The notes beneath the pieces were generated by a model that saw only the letters and a list, made by a program, of their open reading frames with translations, was not told the origin of the DNA and did no database searches. This document shows positions 43,281 through 52,582 of a DNA stretch of 64,000 bases, one piece after another (the stretch's first letter is position 1; each line of letters opens with the position of its first letter). The stretch comes from Mesorhizobium sp. (GTDB taxonomy: Bacteria > Pseudomonadota > Alphaproteobacteria > Rhizobiales > Rhizobiaceae): NCBI RefSeq assembly GCF_004962245.1, contig NZ_SUHQ01000003.1, positions 248,001 to 312,000 of the forward strand. Reading direction: 5' to 3'. Position numbers and translations under genes: made by a program.

Positions 43281-44132
43281 CTAAGCGGAAGGAACCTCCA
43301 CATTGTCGATCAGCCTGGTCTTGCCCAGCCAGGCGGCTGCGAGCAGGCGTCCGTCACGGTCTCTCCGCCAAGGGGCGAGCGTCAGGCTCTCGCGCGCGGC
43401 GATATAGTCGACTTTGTCGAAGCCAGCCTTGACGAGCGCGCGGCTGGCCTCGGCGGTCGTGCTGCCTTCGTCGCTGCCTGCCGCGAGTGCCGCCGCCGTC
43501 TGGCGCAAGACGACGTTTAGGTTGCGCGCAACCTCGAGCTCGGCTTCGCCGAGATAGGCGTTGCGCGACGACATGGCGAGGCCACGCGCGTCGCGTACCG
43601 TTGGCGCGCCGATGATTTCCACCGGCAGATCGAGGTCGCGGCAGAGTTGCCTGACGACACAAAGCTGCTGGTAGTCCTTTTCACCGAAGATCGCATAGTC
43701 GGGCGATGCTTGCAGGAAGAGCTTTGCCACGACCGTCGCGACGCCGTCGAAGAAGGTCGGCCGGAAGTCCGATTCCAGCCCGGCGGCTGGCCCGCCGACC
43801 GAAATCCTCGTGGCGAAGCCGGCAGGATACATCTCCGCCACATCAGGGGTGAAGGCGAGCTGTGCACCGACCTCGGCCAGCCGGTCGAGGTCGCGGGCGA
43901 GCTGGCGCGGATATTTGTCGAGGTCTTCGCTCGGCGCGAACTGCGTCGGATTGACGAAGATCGAAACAACGCATCGATCGGCCTTTTCGAGCGCGATCCT
44001 GACCAGCGAGATGTGGCCGTCATGCAGCGCACCCATGGTCGGCACCATGGCAACACCGAGGCCATCACGACGCCAGTCGCGGACCTGTGCGCGAAGCGCG
44101 GCGACGCTGTCGACGACGTGAGGCCGGCTCAT
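43281..44132 (-). CDS. panC: Pantothenate synthetase
   Basis: A 283-aa enzyme joining pantoate and beta-alanine with ATP to make pantothenate. Signature blocks are VPTMGALHDGHISLVR (ATP-binding HIGH-like motif) and GAPTVRDARGLAMSSRN (KMSKS-like region). FVNPTQFAPSEDLDKYPR binds pantoate. ATG 44132 is the last of four ATGs repeated every 17 bp after the panB stop; the preceding three open only six-codon frames. Co-transcribed with panB. Confidence 0.96.
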   Translation of the reverse strand: MSRPHVVDSVAALRAQVRDWRRDGLGVAMVPTMGALHDGHISLVRIALEKADRCVVSIFVNPTQFAPSEDLDKYPRQLARDLDRLAEVGAQLAFTPDVAEMYPAGFATRISVGGPAAGLESDFRPTFFDGVATVVAKLFLQASPDYAIFGEKDYQQLCVVRQLCRDLDLPVEIIGAPTVRDARGLAMSSRNAYLGEAELEVARNLNVVLRQTAAALAAGSDEGSTTAEASRALVKAGFDKVDYIAARESLTLAPWRRDRDGRLLAAAWLGKTRLIDNVEVPSA

Positions 44133-44183
44133 GCCATGTCCTCACTCATGCCCTGTCCTCACTCATGCTTTGTCCCCACTCAT
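44131..44183 (-). repeat. 17-bp tandem repeats forming coupled mini-ORFs between panB and panC
   Basis: On the minus strand ATGs occur at 44183, 44166, 44149 and 44132. The first three each open a six-codon frame (MSGDKA, MSEDRA, MSEDMA) whose TGA overlaps the next ATG as ATGA. The first overlaps the panB stop; the fourth is the panC start. Each unit contains GAGGA or GGGGA, a ribosome-binding motif. The array probably arose by slippage duplication of the panB/panC junction. Confidence 0.85.
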
Positions 44184-45022
44184 GCCTTGCCCTTGTCGGC
44201 TGTGGCGGAAAAGACGTGGTCTGGGCCGGGGAATGTCCGGCTTCGCACCTCCGCTGCATAGCTGGCCGCCGCCTGCGATATGGTGCTGCGCAGGTCGGCA
44301 TACTGCTTGACGAACTTCGGCACGCGGTCGACGGTCAGGCCGATCATGTCGTCGATGACGAGGATCTGGCCGTCGCAGTCGCTGCTGGCGCCGATGCCGA
44401 TGGTTGGAATTGAAATATGCCGGGTGAGGTCGGCGGCGACGGTCTCGACGGTGCCTTCGATGACCACCGAAAACGCGCCGGCCTTTTCGACAGCGTCCGC
44501 GTCGCGAAAAAGGGCCGCCACATTCTCCTGCGTCCGGCCCTTGATCCTGTAGCCGCCGTCGCTTTCCACCGATTGCGGCTGCAAGCCGATATGTCCCATA
44601 ACCGGAATGCCGGCAGCGACGATCGCCGCTATCTGCGGGGCAACTGTGACGCCGCCCTCCAGCTTGACGGCCTGGCAACCGGTTTCGCCGGCGATCCGCC
44701 GCGCCGAAGCGACGGCTTGGCGCGCCGAATCCTCATAGCTTCCGGCCGGCATGTCGACCACCACGCAGGCTCTGGCTGAACCCCGCATCACCGCTTGTCC
44801 ATGGGCGATCATCATCTCCAGCGAGGCGCCCAGCGTGGTCTTGTGGCCATGGAGAACCATGGCGACGCTGTCGCCGACCAGAAGCAGGTCGACGTGATCG
44901 TCGAGCAGGCGAGCGACAGGGTAGGTATAGGCGGTGAGGCAGACAATCGGCACGCCGCCCTTGCGCAGGCGGATGGAGCTGGCGCTGGTCCGCAGTTCGG
45001 GGTCGGATGCGTCTGCGGTCAT
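44180..45022 (-). CDS. panB: 3-methyl-2-oxobutanoate hydroxymethyltransferase
   Basis: A 280-aa enzyme making ketopantoate from alpha-ketoisovalerate with methylene-THF, the first pantothenate step. Signature blocks: [49 protein letters not shown] and [23 protein letters not shown] 45022 with GAGGAGG upstream was chosen. It precedes panC by the repeat-filled junction; the two form one operon. The end GKA-TGA feeds into the coupled mini-ORFs. Confidence 0.96.
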   Translation of the reverse strand: MTADASDPELRTSASSIRLRKGGVPIVCLTAYTYPVARLLDDHVDLLLVGDSVAMVLHGHKTTLGASLEMMIAHGQAVMRGSARACVVVDMPAGSYEDSARQAVASARRIAGETGCQAVKLEGGVTVAPQIAAIVAAGIPVMGHIGLQPQSVESDGGYRIKGRTQENVAALFRDADAVEKAGAFSVVIEGTVETVAADLTRHISIPTIGIGASSDCDGQILVIDDMIGLTVDRVPKFVKQYADLRSTISQAAASYAAEVRSRTFPGPDHVFSATADKGKA

Positions 45023-45269
45023 CTTTACCTCCTCAACCGTCACCAGGCTGGACACGGCACCGGGCGCGCAGAGCTTTAGAAAGACGAGGAAGCCTTGGCA
45101 AGGCATGCGCCCCGCAAACGTGAAGCTTGCATCGGTTTCCCGTCAGCATTTGCGCGGCACTTGCGGCAAAACCCTTGCCTTCGCCATAGGCTGACGCCAT
45201 AAGCAGGAAACAGGCGCCGCCGCTGCCGTCGCGCGAGACTTGCCACGAGGACTTGCCAAGAGGACTTGG

Positions 45270-45668
45270 ATGAAAACTTTCCTGCTGCAGTTTTTCACAT
45301 GGTGGAACAGCCAGACGCTGGGAACGCGCTTCCACACCTGGCGGCATGGCAAGAAGGTCGGGCAGGACGAGGCTGGCAACGTCTATTACGAAGGCGGTGT
45401 CGATTCGGAAGGCCGCACCCGCCGCTGGGTCATCTATAGCAACTATTCGGAAGCCTCGATGATTCCGGCCGGCTGGCATGGCTGGATGCACCACCGCGTC
45501 GATACCGCGCCGCCGAGTGACAACTACAAGCCACGCGAGTGGCAAAAGCCGCATCAGCCGAACCTTACCGGAAGTGCCGCCGCCTATCGCCCAAAGGGCT
45601 CCGTGCTGACCAATCAGCACCGCCCGCAGGTGACAGGCGACTACGACGCCTGGACGCCGGGATCGTAA
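45270..45668 (+). CDS. NADH:ubiquinone oxidoreductase NDUFA12-type accessory subunit
   Basis: A 132-aa accessory subunit of respiratory complex I, NDUFA12 (B17.2) family, retained in alphaproteobacteria and mitochondria. Typical blocks: GTRFHTWRHGKKVGQDEAGN, RRWVIYSNYSEASMIPAGWH, and HRVDTAPPSDNYKP. ATG 45270 was chosen since the family opens near MKTFLLQFFTWW. It lies apart from the nuo operon, as is normal in Rhizobiales, followed by DUF2155. Confidence 0.93.
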   Translation: MKTFLLQFFTWWNSQTLGTRFHTWRHGKKVGQDEAGNVYYEGGVDSEGRTRRWVIYSNYSEASMIPAGWHGWMHHRVDTAPPSDNYKPREWQKPHQPNLTGSAAAYRPKGSVLTNQHRPQVTGDYDAWTPGS

Positions 45669-45815
45669 CCGCTCGTCCCAGAGTCTAACCGCTAGTCGAG
45701 GCGCGGGTCGGTCCTTTATCGCCACAATTGGCGTTTAGCTGCTTGCTGATCTGACAGCAGCGACTAGCCTTGGGCGCGACAGAATCACCCCGGGCGCAAA
45801 CCACCGGACCCTTGC

Positions 45816-46406
45816 ATGAGCATTTTCAGCCGAATCTCGATAGGCGGACTGACGGCGGTCGCCGCTTTTGCCGCTTGCAGCATGGCCGTTGCACAGGCGC
45901 AGGAGGCGCCAGCGGCACCGGAGGCATGGGAGGCGCCAGCGGCACCGGAGGCATGGGAGGTGCCAGCGGCACCTGAGGCATGGGAGGCGCCAGCGGCACC
46001 GGAGGCATTGGAGGCGCCAGCGGCACCAGAGGCATCGGAGGCGCCAGTGGCACCTGCGGCACCGGAACGCATCACCAACCCGGTCGCCGAATTCGCCGGC
46101 ATCGACAAGATCACCGGCCGCATCATCACCTTCGATGTCTATATCGACGAGACGGTGCAGTTCGGTGCTTTGCAGGTGACGCCGCGCATCTGCTATTCGC
46201 GGCCGCAAACCGAAGAGCCGAAGACCGATTCCTTCGTCGAGGTCGATGAGATCACGCTCGACCGGAAAATCCGCCGCATCTTCACCGGCTGGATGTTTGC
46301 CGAAAGCCCCGGCCTCAATGCCGTCGAGCACGCCGTCTACGACGTCTGGCTGAAGGCCTGCAAGCAGAAGTCGGATGTGCCGGCGCCCGAGGCCAAGGCC
46401 AATTAG
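45816..46406 (+). CDS. DUF2155 secreted protein with 9-residue tandem repeats
   Basis: A 196-aa protein. A signal peptide is at residues 1-27 (GGLTAVAAFAACSMAVAQAQ). It is followed by six copies of a 9-residue unit EAPAAPEAW (residues ~30-83) encoded by a 27-bp tandem DNA repeat. The C-terminal ~110 residues are DUF2155: DKITGRIITFDVYIDE, ALQVTPRICYSRP, FTGWMFAESPGLNAVEHAVYD. The family is found beside NDUFA12 in alphaproteobacteria and is predicted periplasmic. The repeat linker is Pro/Ala-rich and may vary in length. Confidence 0.88.
   Translation: MSIFSRISIGGLTAVAAFAACSMAVAQAQEAPAAPEAWEAPAAPEAWEVPAAPEAWEAPAAPEALEAPAAPEASEAPVAPAAPERITNPVAEFAGIDKITGRIITFDVYIDETVQFGALQVTPRICYSRPQTEEPKTDSFVEVDEITLDRKIRRIFTGWMFAESPGLNAVEHAVYDVWLKACKQKSDVPAPEAKAN
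45903..46064 (+). repeat. Six 27-bp coding tandem repeats
   Basis: Units start at 45903, 45930, 45957, 45984, 46011 and 46038, each encoding EAPAAPEAW or a close variant (EVPAAPEAW, EAPAAPEAL, EAPAAPEAS, EAPVAPAAP). The first two units are identical; divergence rises toward the 3' end, as expected for slippage-based expansion. Confidence 0.92.
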
Positions 46407-46510
46407 AACGCCAGGCGCACGGGATCCCTGTTCGGGATTGCACGCTGAATCTTCCGGAACCGCCCTGTTGTCCGTGCGTTGGTCATGGCTGGCGATACGG
46501 AGGATGTCCC

Positions 46511-46879
46511 ATGATGGCCAACAAAGGCGAGCTTCTCGAGCTCGAAAAAGGGTTCTGGACGGGCGACGCTGCCTATTTCAAAGCCAATGCCGACACCGAA
46601 TGCCTGGTGGCTTTCCCACAGATGGCGCAAGCGATGAGCAACGCCGATCTGGCCGAAACCGCGACGGACCCTAACCGCTGGCGCGATCTCGACATAGAGC
46701 TCAAGGGGATCATCGAGCCGGGCAGCGACATTGTCATGCTAACCTATGAGGCCCATGCCACTCGCGACAATGGCGAGCCTTATGCAGCGCTGGTCAGCAC
46801 CGGCTATGTCCATCGCGCCGATGGCTGGAAGATGATGTTCCACGCGCAGACGCCTCTTGAGCCTGCTGCAAAAAGCTAA
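46511..46879 (+). CDS. NTF2-like (SnoaL/DUF4440-type) protein
   Basis: A 122-aa protein with the NTF2-like cone fold pattern: an N-terminal helix (LLELEKGFWTGDAAYFKANA) and a strand set (LTYEAHATRDNGEPYAALVS; GYVHRADGWKMMFHAQTP). Such proteins bind small molecules or act as isomerases/polyketide cyclases; DUF4440 members often have no known role. ATG 46511 has GGAGG just upstream. It is convergent with aat. Confidence 0.78.
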   Translation: MMANKGELLELEKGFWTGDAAYFKANADTECLVAFPQMAQAMSNADLAETATDPNRWRDLDIELKGIIEPGSDIVMLTYEAHATRDNGEPYAALVSTGYVHRADGWKMMFHAQTPLEPAAKS

Positions 46880-46890
46880 GCTGGCGCAGA

Positions 46891-47508
46891 TCAGGGAAAA
46901 AAGACAGCTTCGCCTTTCAGCGCGTCAGCCAGCATCTTTTCGTATCTGCCTCTCGGGACGTCGACCGCGCCGAAGCGTTTGAGGTGCTCGGTGGTGAACT
47001 GCGTGTCGAGCAGCGCGAAGCGCCGTTCCTTCAGGCGCTCGACCAGATGCACCAGGCAGACCTTTGACGCATCCGTTTCCCTGGCGAACATGCTTTCGCC
47101 GAAGAACACCCGACCGAGCGACACGCCGTAGAGGCCGCCAACCAGCCGGCCCTCGCGCCAGGCTTCGACCGAATGGCAATGGCCCATCCGATGGAGTTCG
47201 ACATAGGCTTCGCGGATCGGCGCATTGATCCAGGTCGACCGGCGTTCCTCGCGCCTCTCGGCGCAACCGTCGATGGTTGCCTCGAAGTCGAAATCGAAAC
47301 GGATATCGAACAGGTTTTTCCGGATCACCTTCCTCAGGCTCTTGGGCGCATGGAAACCATCGAGCGGGATGATGCCGCGGGTTTCCGGCCGTACCCAGAA
47401 CACTTCAGGATCGGTGGCGCTTTCAGCCATCGGGAAAACGCCCGAGGCGTAGGCCTTGAGCAGCAGGTCGGTCGGAATGCGATAGCCTGGCGCGTAGGGA
47501 CGGGTCAT
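46891..47508 (-). CDS. aat: Leucyl/phenylalanyl-tRNA-protein transferase
   Basis: A 205-aa enzyme of the N-end rule. It attaches Leu or Phe to N-terminal Arg or Lys of proteins for ClpAP degradation. Signature blocks: [51 protein letters not shown] and FFGESMF. It is the last gene of dsbA-aroQ-accB-accC-aat, 34 bp after accC. Confidence 0.95.
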   Translation of the reverse strand: MTRPYAPGYRIPTDLLLKAYASGVFPMAESATDPEVFWVRPETRGIIPLDGFHAPKSLRKVIRKNLFDIRFDFDFEATIDGCAERREERRSTWINAPIREAYVELHRMGHCHSVEAWREGRLVGGLYGVSLGRVFFGESMFARETDASKVCLVHLVERLKERRFALLDTQFTTEHLKRFGAVDVPRGRYEKMLADALKGEAVFFP

Positions 47509-47542
47509 CGCGTCATCATATCTAAAAATACAAGTTCAGGAT

Positions 47543-48886
47543 CTAATCCTCTTCGGCCAGGTATTTTTCCAGCCAGTGGATGTCATACTCGCCGTTGGCA
47601 ATGTCGGCATTGCCGACGAGATCACGGAACAGCGGCAGCGTCGTCTTGATGCCGTCGACAACGAATTCGTCAAGCGCCCGCCGCAGCCGCATCATGCATT
47701 CGACGCGGTTGCGGCCGTGCACGATCAGCTTGCCGATCAGGCTGTCGTAGTAGGGCGGGATCTTGTAGCCGGAATAGACGCCGGAATCGACGCGGATGCC
47801 GAGGCCGCCCGGCGTGTGGAAATGGGTGATCGTGCCGGGCGACGGAGTGAAGGTGCGCGGATCCTCGGCATTGATGCGGCATTCGATGGCATGACCCTGG
47901 AAGCGGATATCTTCCTGGCGCACCGAAAGCCCGCCGCCCGAGGCGACACGGATCTGCTCATGCACGAGGTCGATGCCGGTGATCGCCTCCGTCACCGGAT
48001 GCTCGACCTGCAGGCGGGTGTTCATCTCGATGAAGTAGAATTCGCCGTTCTCGTAGAGGAATTCGATGGTGCCGGCGCCGGAGTAGCCGAGATCGGCGAT
48101 GGCCCTGGCACAGACGCCGCCGATATGCGCGCGTTCCTCGGCATTGAGCGCTGGCGAGGGCGCCTCCTCCCAGACCTTCTGGTGGCGGCGCTGCAATGAG
48201 CAGTCACGTTCGCCGAAATGCACACCGCGGCCGGCACCGTCACCGAACACCTGCACCTCGATGTGGCGCGGCTTTTCGAGATACTTCTCGATGTAGACGG
48301 CGTCGTCGCCGAACGCAGCACCGGCTTCCGATCGCGCCGTCTGCAAGGCGACTTCAAGATCGCCCTCGCTGCGCGCCACCTTCATGCCGCGTCCGCCGCC
48401 GCCGGCCGACGCCTTGATGATCACGGGATAGCCGATCCCGGCGGCGATACGCTTTGCTTCCTTCTCCTCGGTGACCGCGCCGTCGGAGCCGGGCACCACC
48501 GGAATGCCCAGACGCTTTGCAGTGCGTTTGGCCTCGATCTTGTCGCCCATGACGCGGATGTGATCGCCGGACGGGCCGATGAAGGTGATGTTGTGCGCGG
48601 CAAGGATGTCGGCGAATTTGGCATTCTCCGACAGGAAGCCGTAGCCGGGATGCACCGCATCGGCGCCGGTGATCTCGCAGGCGGCGACGATCTGGTGGAT
48701 GTTGAGGTAGCTGTCGCGCGACGGCGGCGGGCCGATGCAAACGCTCTCGTCGGCGAGCCGCACATGCATGGCGTCGGCGTCGGCGGTCGAATGCACCACC
48801 ACGGTCTGGATGCCGAGCTCCTTGCAGGCGCGCAGCACCCTCAAAGCGATTTCGCCGCGATTGGCGATGAGGATTTTCTGGAACAT
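47543..48886 (-). CDS. accC: Acetyl-CoA carboxylase biotin carboxylase subunit
   Basis: A 447-aa ATP-grasp biotin carboxylase that carboxylates biotin on AccB, first step of fatty acid synthesis. Signature blocks: [35 protein letters not shown] (ATP-binding loop), [16 protein letters not shown] (catalytic Glu and Arg). Length is typical. It lies 18 bp after accB in one operon. Confidence 0.97.
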   Translation of the reverse strand: MFQKILIANRGEIALRVLRACKELGIQTVVVHSTADADAMHVRLADESVCIGPPPSRDSYLNIHQIVAACEITGADAVHPGYGFLSENAKFADILAAHNITFIGPSGDHIRVMGDKIEAKRTAKRLGIPVVPGSDGAVTEEKEAKRIAAGIGYPVIIKASAGGGGRGMKVARSEGDLEVALQTARSEAGAAFGDDAVYIEKYLEKPRHIEVQVFGDGAGRGVHFGERDCSLQRRHQKVWEEAPSPALNAEERAHIGGVCARAIADLGYSGAGTIEFLYENGEFYFIEMNTRLQVEHPVTEAITGIDLVHEQIRVASGGGLSVRQEDIRFQGHAIECRINAEDPRTFTPSPGTITHFHTPGGLGIRVDSGVYSGYKIPPYYDSLIGKLIVHGRNRVECMMRLRRALDEFVVDGIKTTLPLFRDLVGNADIANGEYDIHWLEKYLAEED

Positions 48887-48904
48887 TTTCAGCTGTTCCC
48901 GGCT

Positions 48905-49363
48905 CTACTCGATCACGACAAGCGGCATGCCATATTCGACCGGCTGCGCATCTTCGAACAGGATCGCCGTCACCGTGCCGGCACGGGGCGAGGGGATCTG
49001 ATTCATCGTCTTCATCGCCTCGATGATCAGCAGCGTCTGGCCTTCCTTGACCTGCTGGCCGACCTCGATGAACGGCTTGGCGTCGGGCGACGGCGCCAGG
49101 TAGGCGGTGCCGACCATGGGCGAGGCCACCGCATTCTTGGACATGTCGGCCGCTGCCGGGACCACTGCGGCCGCCGGTTGCGCTGCTGGCGGCGTGTAGG
49201 CGGGCTGCGGTGCGGCGACCGCATGCACGGCCGGCGCCTGTCGTGACACGCGGACCTTCAAGTCGCCCAGCTCGACCTCGATTTCGGTGAGGTTGGTGTC
49301 GTTCAGTATGCCCGCCAGATCGCGGATAAGCTGCTGGTCAACACCGTTCTTCTTTATCGACAT
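48905..49363 (-). CDS. accB: Acetyl-CoA carboxylase biotin carboxyl carrier protein
   Basis: A 152-aa carrier. The C-terminal biotinyl domain has the biotinylation Lys in [14 protein letters not shown]; the usual EAMKM is EAMKT here. A Pro/Ala-rich linker (about residues 43-72) joins it to the N-terminal helix. ATG 49363 ([11 protein letters not shown]) was preferred over the longer frame. It carries CO2 between AccC and the carboxyltransferase AccAD, whose genes are not in this window. Confidence 0.95.
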   Translation of the reverse strand: MSIKKNGVDQQLIRDLAGILNDTNLTEIEVELGDLKVRVSRQAPAVHAVAAPQPAYTPPAAQPAAAVVPAAADMSKNAVASPMVGTAYLAPSPDAKPFIEVGQQVKEGQTLLIIEAMKTMNQIPSPRAGTVTAILFEDAQPVEYGMPLVVIE

Positions 49364-49389
49364 TTTCGAGCCTTCTGTTTGTTGGCCGA

Positions 49390-49824
49390 TCATAGGCGTG
49401 CGGCCAGCGCCTGCAGCGCCAGTGTATAGCCGAGCGGCCCGAACCCGCAGATCATGCCGACGGCGACCGGCGAGACCATGGAGACGTGGCGAAATGATTC
49501 CCGCGCATGGATGTTGGATAGATGAACTTCGACGACGGGCAATGGCGCGATGGCGCGGATGGCGTCGTGAATGGCGATCGAGGTGTGGCTGTAGGCGCCC
49601 GGATTGATGACGATGCCGACAGCCTTGTCGGCGGCTTCCTGGATCCAGTCGACGAGGTCGCCCTCATGGTTCGACTGACGGAAATCGATATCGAGCCCAA
49701 GTGCCGCACCCGCCTGCTTGCAATCGTCGGCGATCGCGGCAAGCGTCTTGCCGCCATAGATGCCTGGCTCGCGCTTGCCGAGCGCGTTGAGGTTGGGACC
49801 GTTCAGGACGAAAACCGTTTTCAA
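49390..49824 (-). CDS. aroQ: Type II 3-dehydroquinate dehydratase
   Basis: A 144-aa shikimate-pathway enzyme that dehydrates 3-dehydroquinate. Signature blocks: [20 protein letters not shown] (the NGPNLN loop and catalytic Tyr), [17 protein letters not shown] and [11 protein letters not shown]. Typical size for type II. It heads the aroQ-accB-accC-aat group; its 5' region holds the hairpin elements at 49839-50021. Confidence 0.95.
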   Translation of the reverse strand: MKTVFVLNGPNLNALGKREPGIYGGKTLAAIADDCKQAGAALGLDIDFRQSNHEGDLVDWIQEAADKAVGIVINPGAYSHTSIAIHDAIRAIAPLPVVEVHLSNIHARESFRHVSMVSPVAVGMICGFGPLGYTLALQALAARL

Positions 49825-49838
49825 AATGCCGACCTTTC

Positions 49839-49914
49839 CCAGTGTGGCGAATCCGAAATTGGCAATACCTCAAAGCAGCGCTTTGAACGAATTTCGGATT
49901 CAAAGCCACACTGG
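49839..49914. repeat. Hairpin element 1 (long inverted repeat) before aroQ
   Basis: CCAGTGTGGC then GAATCCGAAATT (49839-49860) pairs with AATTTCGGATTC (49890-49901) and GCCACACTGG (49905-49914), a 22-bp stem broken only by a 3-nt bulge. Inside is a 6-bp hairpin CAAAGC/GCTTTG (49871-49885). It starts 15 bp upstream of the aroQ start codon. Confidence 0.85.
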
Positions 49915-49928
49915 CAACTTATACATTT

Positions 49929-50002
49929 CTGATATGGTGGATTTGAAGTTCCTGAACGCTGATGCCACCAAGATAGCAGGAACTTCAAATCCACCATATC
50001 AG
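49929..50002. repeat. Hairpin element 2 (26-bp perfect inverted repeat)
   Basis: The arm 49929-49954, beginning CTGATATGGTGGATTTGAAG, pairs perfectly over 26 bp with 49977-50002 around a 22-nt loop. Stems of this length and perfection are rare outside mobile palindromic elements (MITE/REP-like). It stands 14 bp from hairpin element 1. Confidence 0.9.
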
Positions 50003-50021
50003 CGCCGGCGTCAGCCGGCGC
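50002..50021. terminator. GC-rich hairpin, possible dsbA terminator
   Basis: GCGCCGGC (50002-50009) and GCCGGCGC (50014-50021) form a perfect 8-bp stem with a GTCA loop, directly adjoining hairpin element 2. It lies 106 bp downstream of the dsbA-like stop (minus strand). No U tract, so its action as a terminator is uncertain. Confidence 0.5.
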
Positions 50022-50126
50022 ACTGGGCCTCTATAATGGGCTTAAACGCCTGCGAAAAGAGCGCAAGTGGGTTCTTTCGCTGTCCACAACAGGTGGGAAA
50101 TGGCCTGCGCCGAAACCCGTGGTCGA

Positions 50127-50930
50127 TCAGAGTGCGGCCTTGGCCGCCTCGATCTTCTCCGCCAGCACTGCCTGCCCGAGCGCTCCGAACACCACCTCGT
50201 TGCCGACCACATAGGAGGGCGTTCCGGTGATGGCCAGCTTGTTGGCAAGGTCATAGGTCTTGGAGAGGGCCTCGGCGATCGACGGGTCCTTCATCTTTTC
50301 GCGCAGCTTTGCCTCGTCGGCGCCGAGCGAAAGCGCCACCTTGACTGCCGCCGCTTCGGTGGCGCGTCCCTGGCCGCCGAGCAGCGCGTTGTGGAACTCG
50401 CCGTATTTCTCCGGCATCATCAGGTGGAACGCCATCGAGACGACGCTCGCCTTTTGCGAATCCGGGCCGAGGATCGGGAACTCCTTGAGCACGAAGCGCA
50501 GGTCCGGATCGGCTGTCGTCAGCGCCTGCATGTCATCGATGGCGCGTTTGCAGTAGCCGCAATTGTAGTCGTAGAACTCGACGATGGTGACCTTGCCGTC
50601 CGGATTGCCGACGACACCGTCGAAGGCCGAGTTGAAGATCTCATCCTTGGCATCTTTGATGACGTTGAGGCTTGCAACCTTCTGCGCCTCCTTCTGCTTG
50701 GCCTCGAGCGCTTCCTGCGCCTCCAGCAGCACTTCCGGGTTCTTCAAGAGATAGTCGCGGATGATACCCTCGACTTCGGCCCGGTCGACCTTGGTGTCGG
50801 CGGACGCCGTCTGGGCGATCTGCGCGGCATCGGCCCTTGCCGTCTGCGGACTTCCGGTCACGAACCCGAAACCCAGCATGGCGAGAGCGACCGCCGTTCC
50901 CGTGGTGCCCAGCAGAATTGCCTTGTTCAT
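50127..50930 (-). CDS. DsbA family thiol-disulfide protein
   Basis: A 267-aa periplasmic thioredoxin-fold protein. A signal/TM segment is at residues 5-26 (ILLGTTGTAVALAMLGFGFV). The active site CGYC lies in FYDYNCGYCKRAI (about residue 124), and a cis-Pro in ITGTPSYVVGN near 238. A long N-terminal helix (EAQEALEAKQKEAQK) precedes the domain, as in ScsC/BdbD-like family members. It probably oxidises or isomerises disulfides of exported proteins. Confidence 0.88.
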   Translation of the reverse strand: MNKAILLGTTGTAVALAMLGFGFVTGSPQTARADAAQIAQTASADTKVDRAEVEGIIRDYLLKNPEVLLEAQEALEAKQKEAQKVASLNVIKDAKDEIFNSAFDGVVGNPDGKVTIVEFYDYNCGYCKRAIDDMQALTTADPDLRFVLKEFPILGPDSQKASVVSMAFHLMMPEKYGEFHNALLGGQGRATEAAAVKVALSLGADEAKLREKMKDPSIAEALSKTYDLANKLAITGTPSYVVGNEVVFGALGQAVLAEKIEAAKAAL

Positions 50931-51017
50931 TATCCCTGATCCTCTCGCCTGGTTTCCGGCCCGATTGGTCTGACCTCGATCGGTCCGACTATATGTCGCC
51001 GCGCACGGCCGGAAAGT

Positions 51018-52412
51018 TCACTTTTTCTTGCCTGATGGTGCGTAGTTTATGATGTCTTGCGCGCGGATCCAGCCGGGCTCGCCGCGCTTCATTTTCATTT
51101 GCGCACGCATAGCGAAGATTTTGGCATCCTTGTAGGCGCCGGAATAGAAATGGCCCTCAGCGGTTGCAAGATCCGCGGCCGGGATGTTGCCAAGCTCGCC
51201 ATAGGCCTGCGCCAGATAGCGGTAACCTGCGGTGTTTTCCCGGTCGCGCCCAAGGCCTTTGTTGATCTGCACCACCGCTTTCTCCAGGGAATCGGGCGTG
51301 CCGGTGGCCATCAGTGCCTGACCGTAAGAGACCAGCAGCAGTCCGGATCGCGCCGGATCGAGGTTGACCGCCTTGGCATAGGCTTCCGCGGCATCCCTCG
51401 GTCTGTTCGCCTTCATCAGGATGTCGCCGCGCAATTCCTGGAAATAGGGGTTCTTTGGTTGTTCCTTGATCAGCGCGTTGGTCTTGGCAAGCGCCTTGGC
51501 CAGATTGCCGTAAAGATAGGCCGTCTGCGCGTCGCCATATCGCGAGGCGAGGCTGCCCGGATCCTTGCGCATCAGCCGCGATGCGGCGGCCTGGCCTCCC
51601 ATATAGGCGGCGATCTTGATGCGCATCATGTCGTGCCGCTGCTGCAGCGCCGGCGAGTCGACCTTGTCGACGTAAGGGCTCTTCTTCACCAGCACTTCGA
51701 GATTGGAGATGCGGTCCCGCGGTATCGGATGGCTGATTCGATAGGGATCGACCTGCGCCCCCGACAGCGACAGCGCACTCTGGAAGCGGTCGAACGTCTT
51801 CAGCATGCCCATGCCGGATTGGCCGGTGGCATTGAGATAGGTTATCGCCGAGCGGTCGGCGGTCATCTCTTCGGTGCGCTGATAGGCGAGGATACTGCGC
51901 TGCGCCATCTCGCCGCCGCCAGCCGCAACACCCATGCCGGCGCCGGCGAGGCCCCGGCTGTTGGTGGTGGCGCCGGCGACCATCGCGCCAGCGCCAAGCA
52001 GCGTCGCGATGATGGCCATCGTCTTGGCGCGTTCAAGCTGGTTGCGCAATTTTTGCTGGTGCCCGCCGGCAATATGACCGGCTTCGTGCGCGATGACGCC
52101 GATGATCTCGTTGGGCGTCTCCGCCGTCATCAAGGCGCCGGTGTTGATGAACATGCGGCGCCCGGCAACGAAGGCGTTGAAGCTCTGATCGTTGACCAGC
52201 ACGATGTTGACGCCGTCTTCCGGCAGGCCCGCCGCCTTGAAGATCGGCCGGGCGTAATCGCGCACCAGCGCTTCGATCTCGGCATCGCGCACCACCGGCA
52301 CGTTTTGCGCGAAAGCGCTGACCGTGCCGGTTACAGCAACCGTCGCGGCAAGCGAAAGCGTCGCGAAGACGCGCGCTGCCCTGGCAATCGTCGATTTGGG
52401 TCGGCTCAACAT
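51018..52412 (-). CDS. M48 family metalloprotease (BepA-like)
   Basis: A 464-aa periplasmic zinc metalloprotease with C-terminal TPR repeats, resembling BepA/YfgC. A signal peptide is at the N-terminus (FATLSLAATVAVTGTVSAFA). The zinc motif is AHEAGHIAGGH (HExxH), with the third ligand Glu in RTEEMTADRSAI. TPR-like helices fill about residues 300-460 (ELRGDILMKANRPRDAAEAY). Such proteases take part in outer-membrane protein quality control. Confidence 0.92.
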   Translation of the reverse strand: MLSRPKSTIARAARVFATLSLAATVAVTGTVSAFAQNVPVVRDAEIEALVRDYARPIFKAAGLPEDGVNIVLVNDQSFNAFVAGRRMFINTGALMTAETPNEIIGVIAHEAGHIAGGHQQKLRNQLERAKTMAIIATLLGAGAMVAGATTNSRGLAGAGMGVAAGGGEMAQRSILAYQRTEEMTADRSAITYLNATGQSGMGMLKTFDRFQSALSLSGAQVDPYRISHPIPRDRISNLEVLVKKSPYVDKVDSPALQQRHDMMRIKIAAYMGGQAAASRLMRKDPGSLASRYGDAQTAYLYGNLAKALAKTNALIKEQPKNPYFQELRGDILMKANRPRDAAEAYAKAVNLDPARSGLLLVSYGQALMATGTPDSLEKAVVQINKGLGRDRENTAGYRYLAQAYGELGNIPAADLATAEGHFYSGAYKDAKIFAMRAQMKMKRGEPGWIRAQDIINYAPSGKKK

Positions 52413-52582
52413 GGCAGGTCCACTGGTAGACGAGCGGGCGAAGGATGAAAAGTCGGCACTGAAACTTTACTGAACTTGTGATCCTCACATCAATCGGGCA
52501 TTTGTGCGGCGCGGGACGCCAAAGCTTAGGCGCCGGCAGCCGGCAAGGGCCGACCCAAGGGGCCGATAAGGAATGAGGTCAA

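Noticed and set aside
45770..46179. Repetitive frames (GGASGTGGMG, VPLAPPMP) in the DUF2155 region
   Set aside because: By-products of the 27-bp coding repeat in other frames; the DUF2155 frame has signal peptide and domain.
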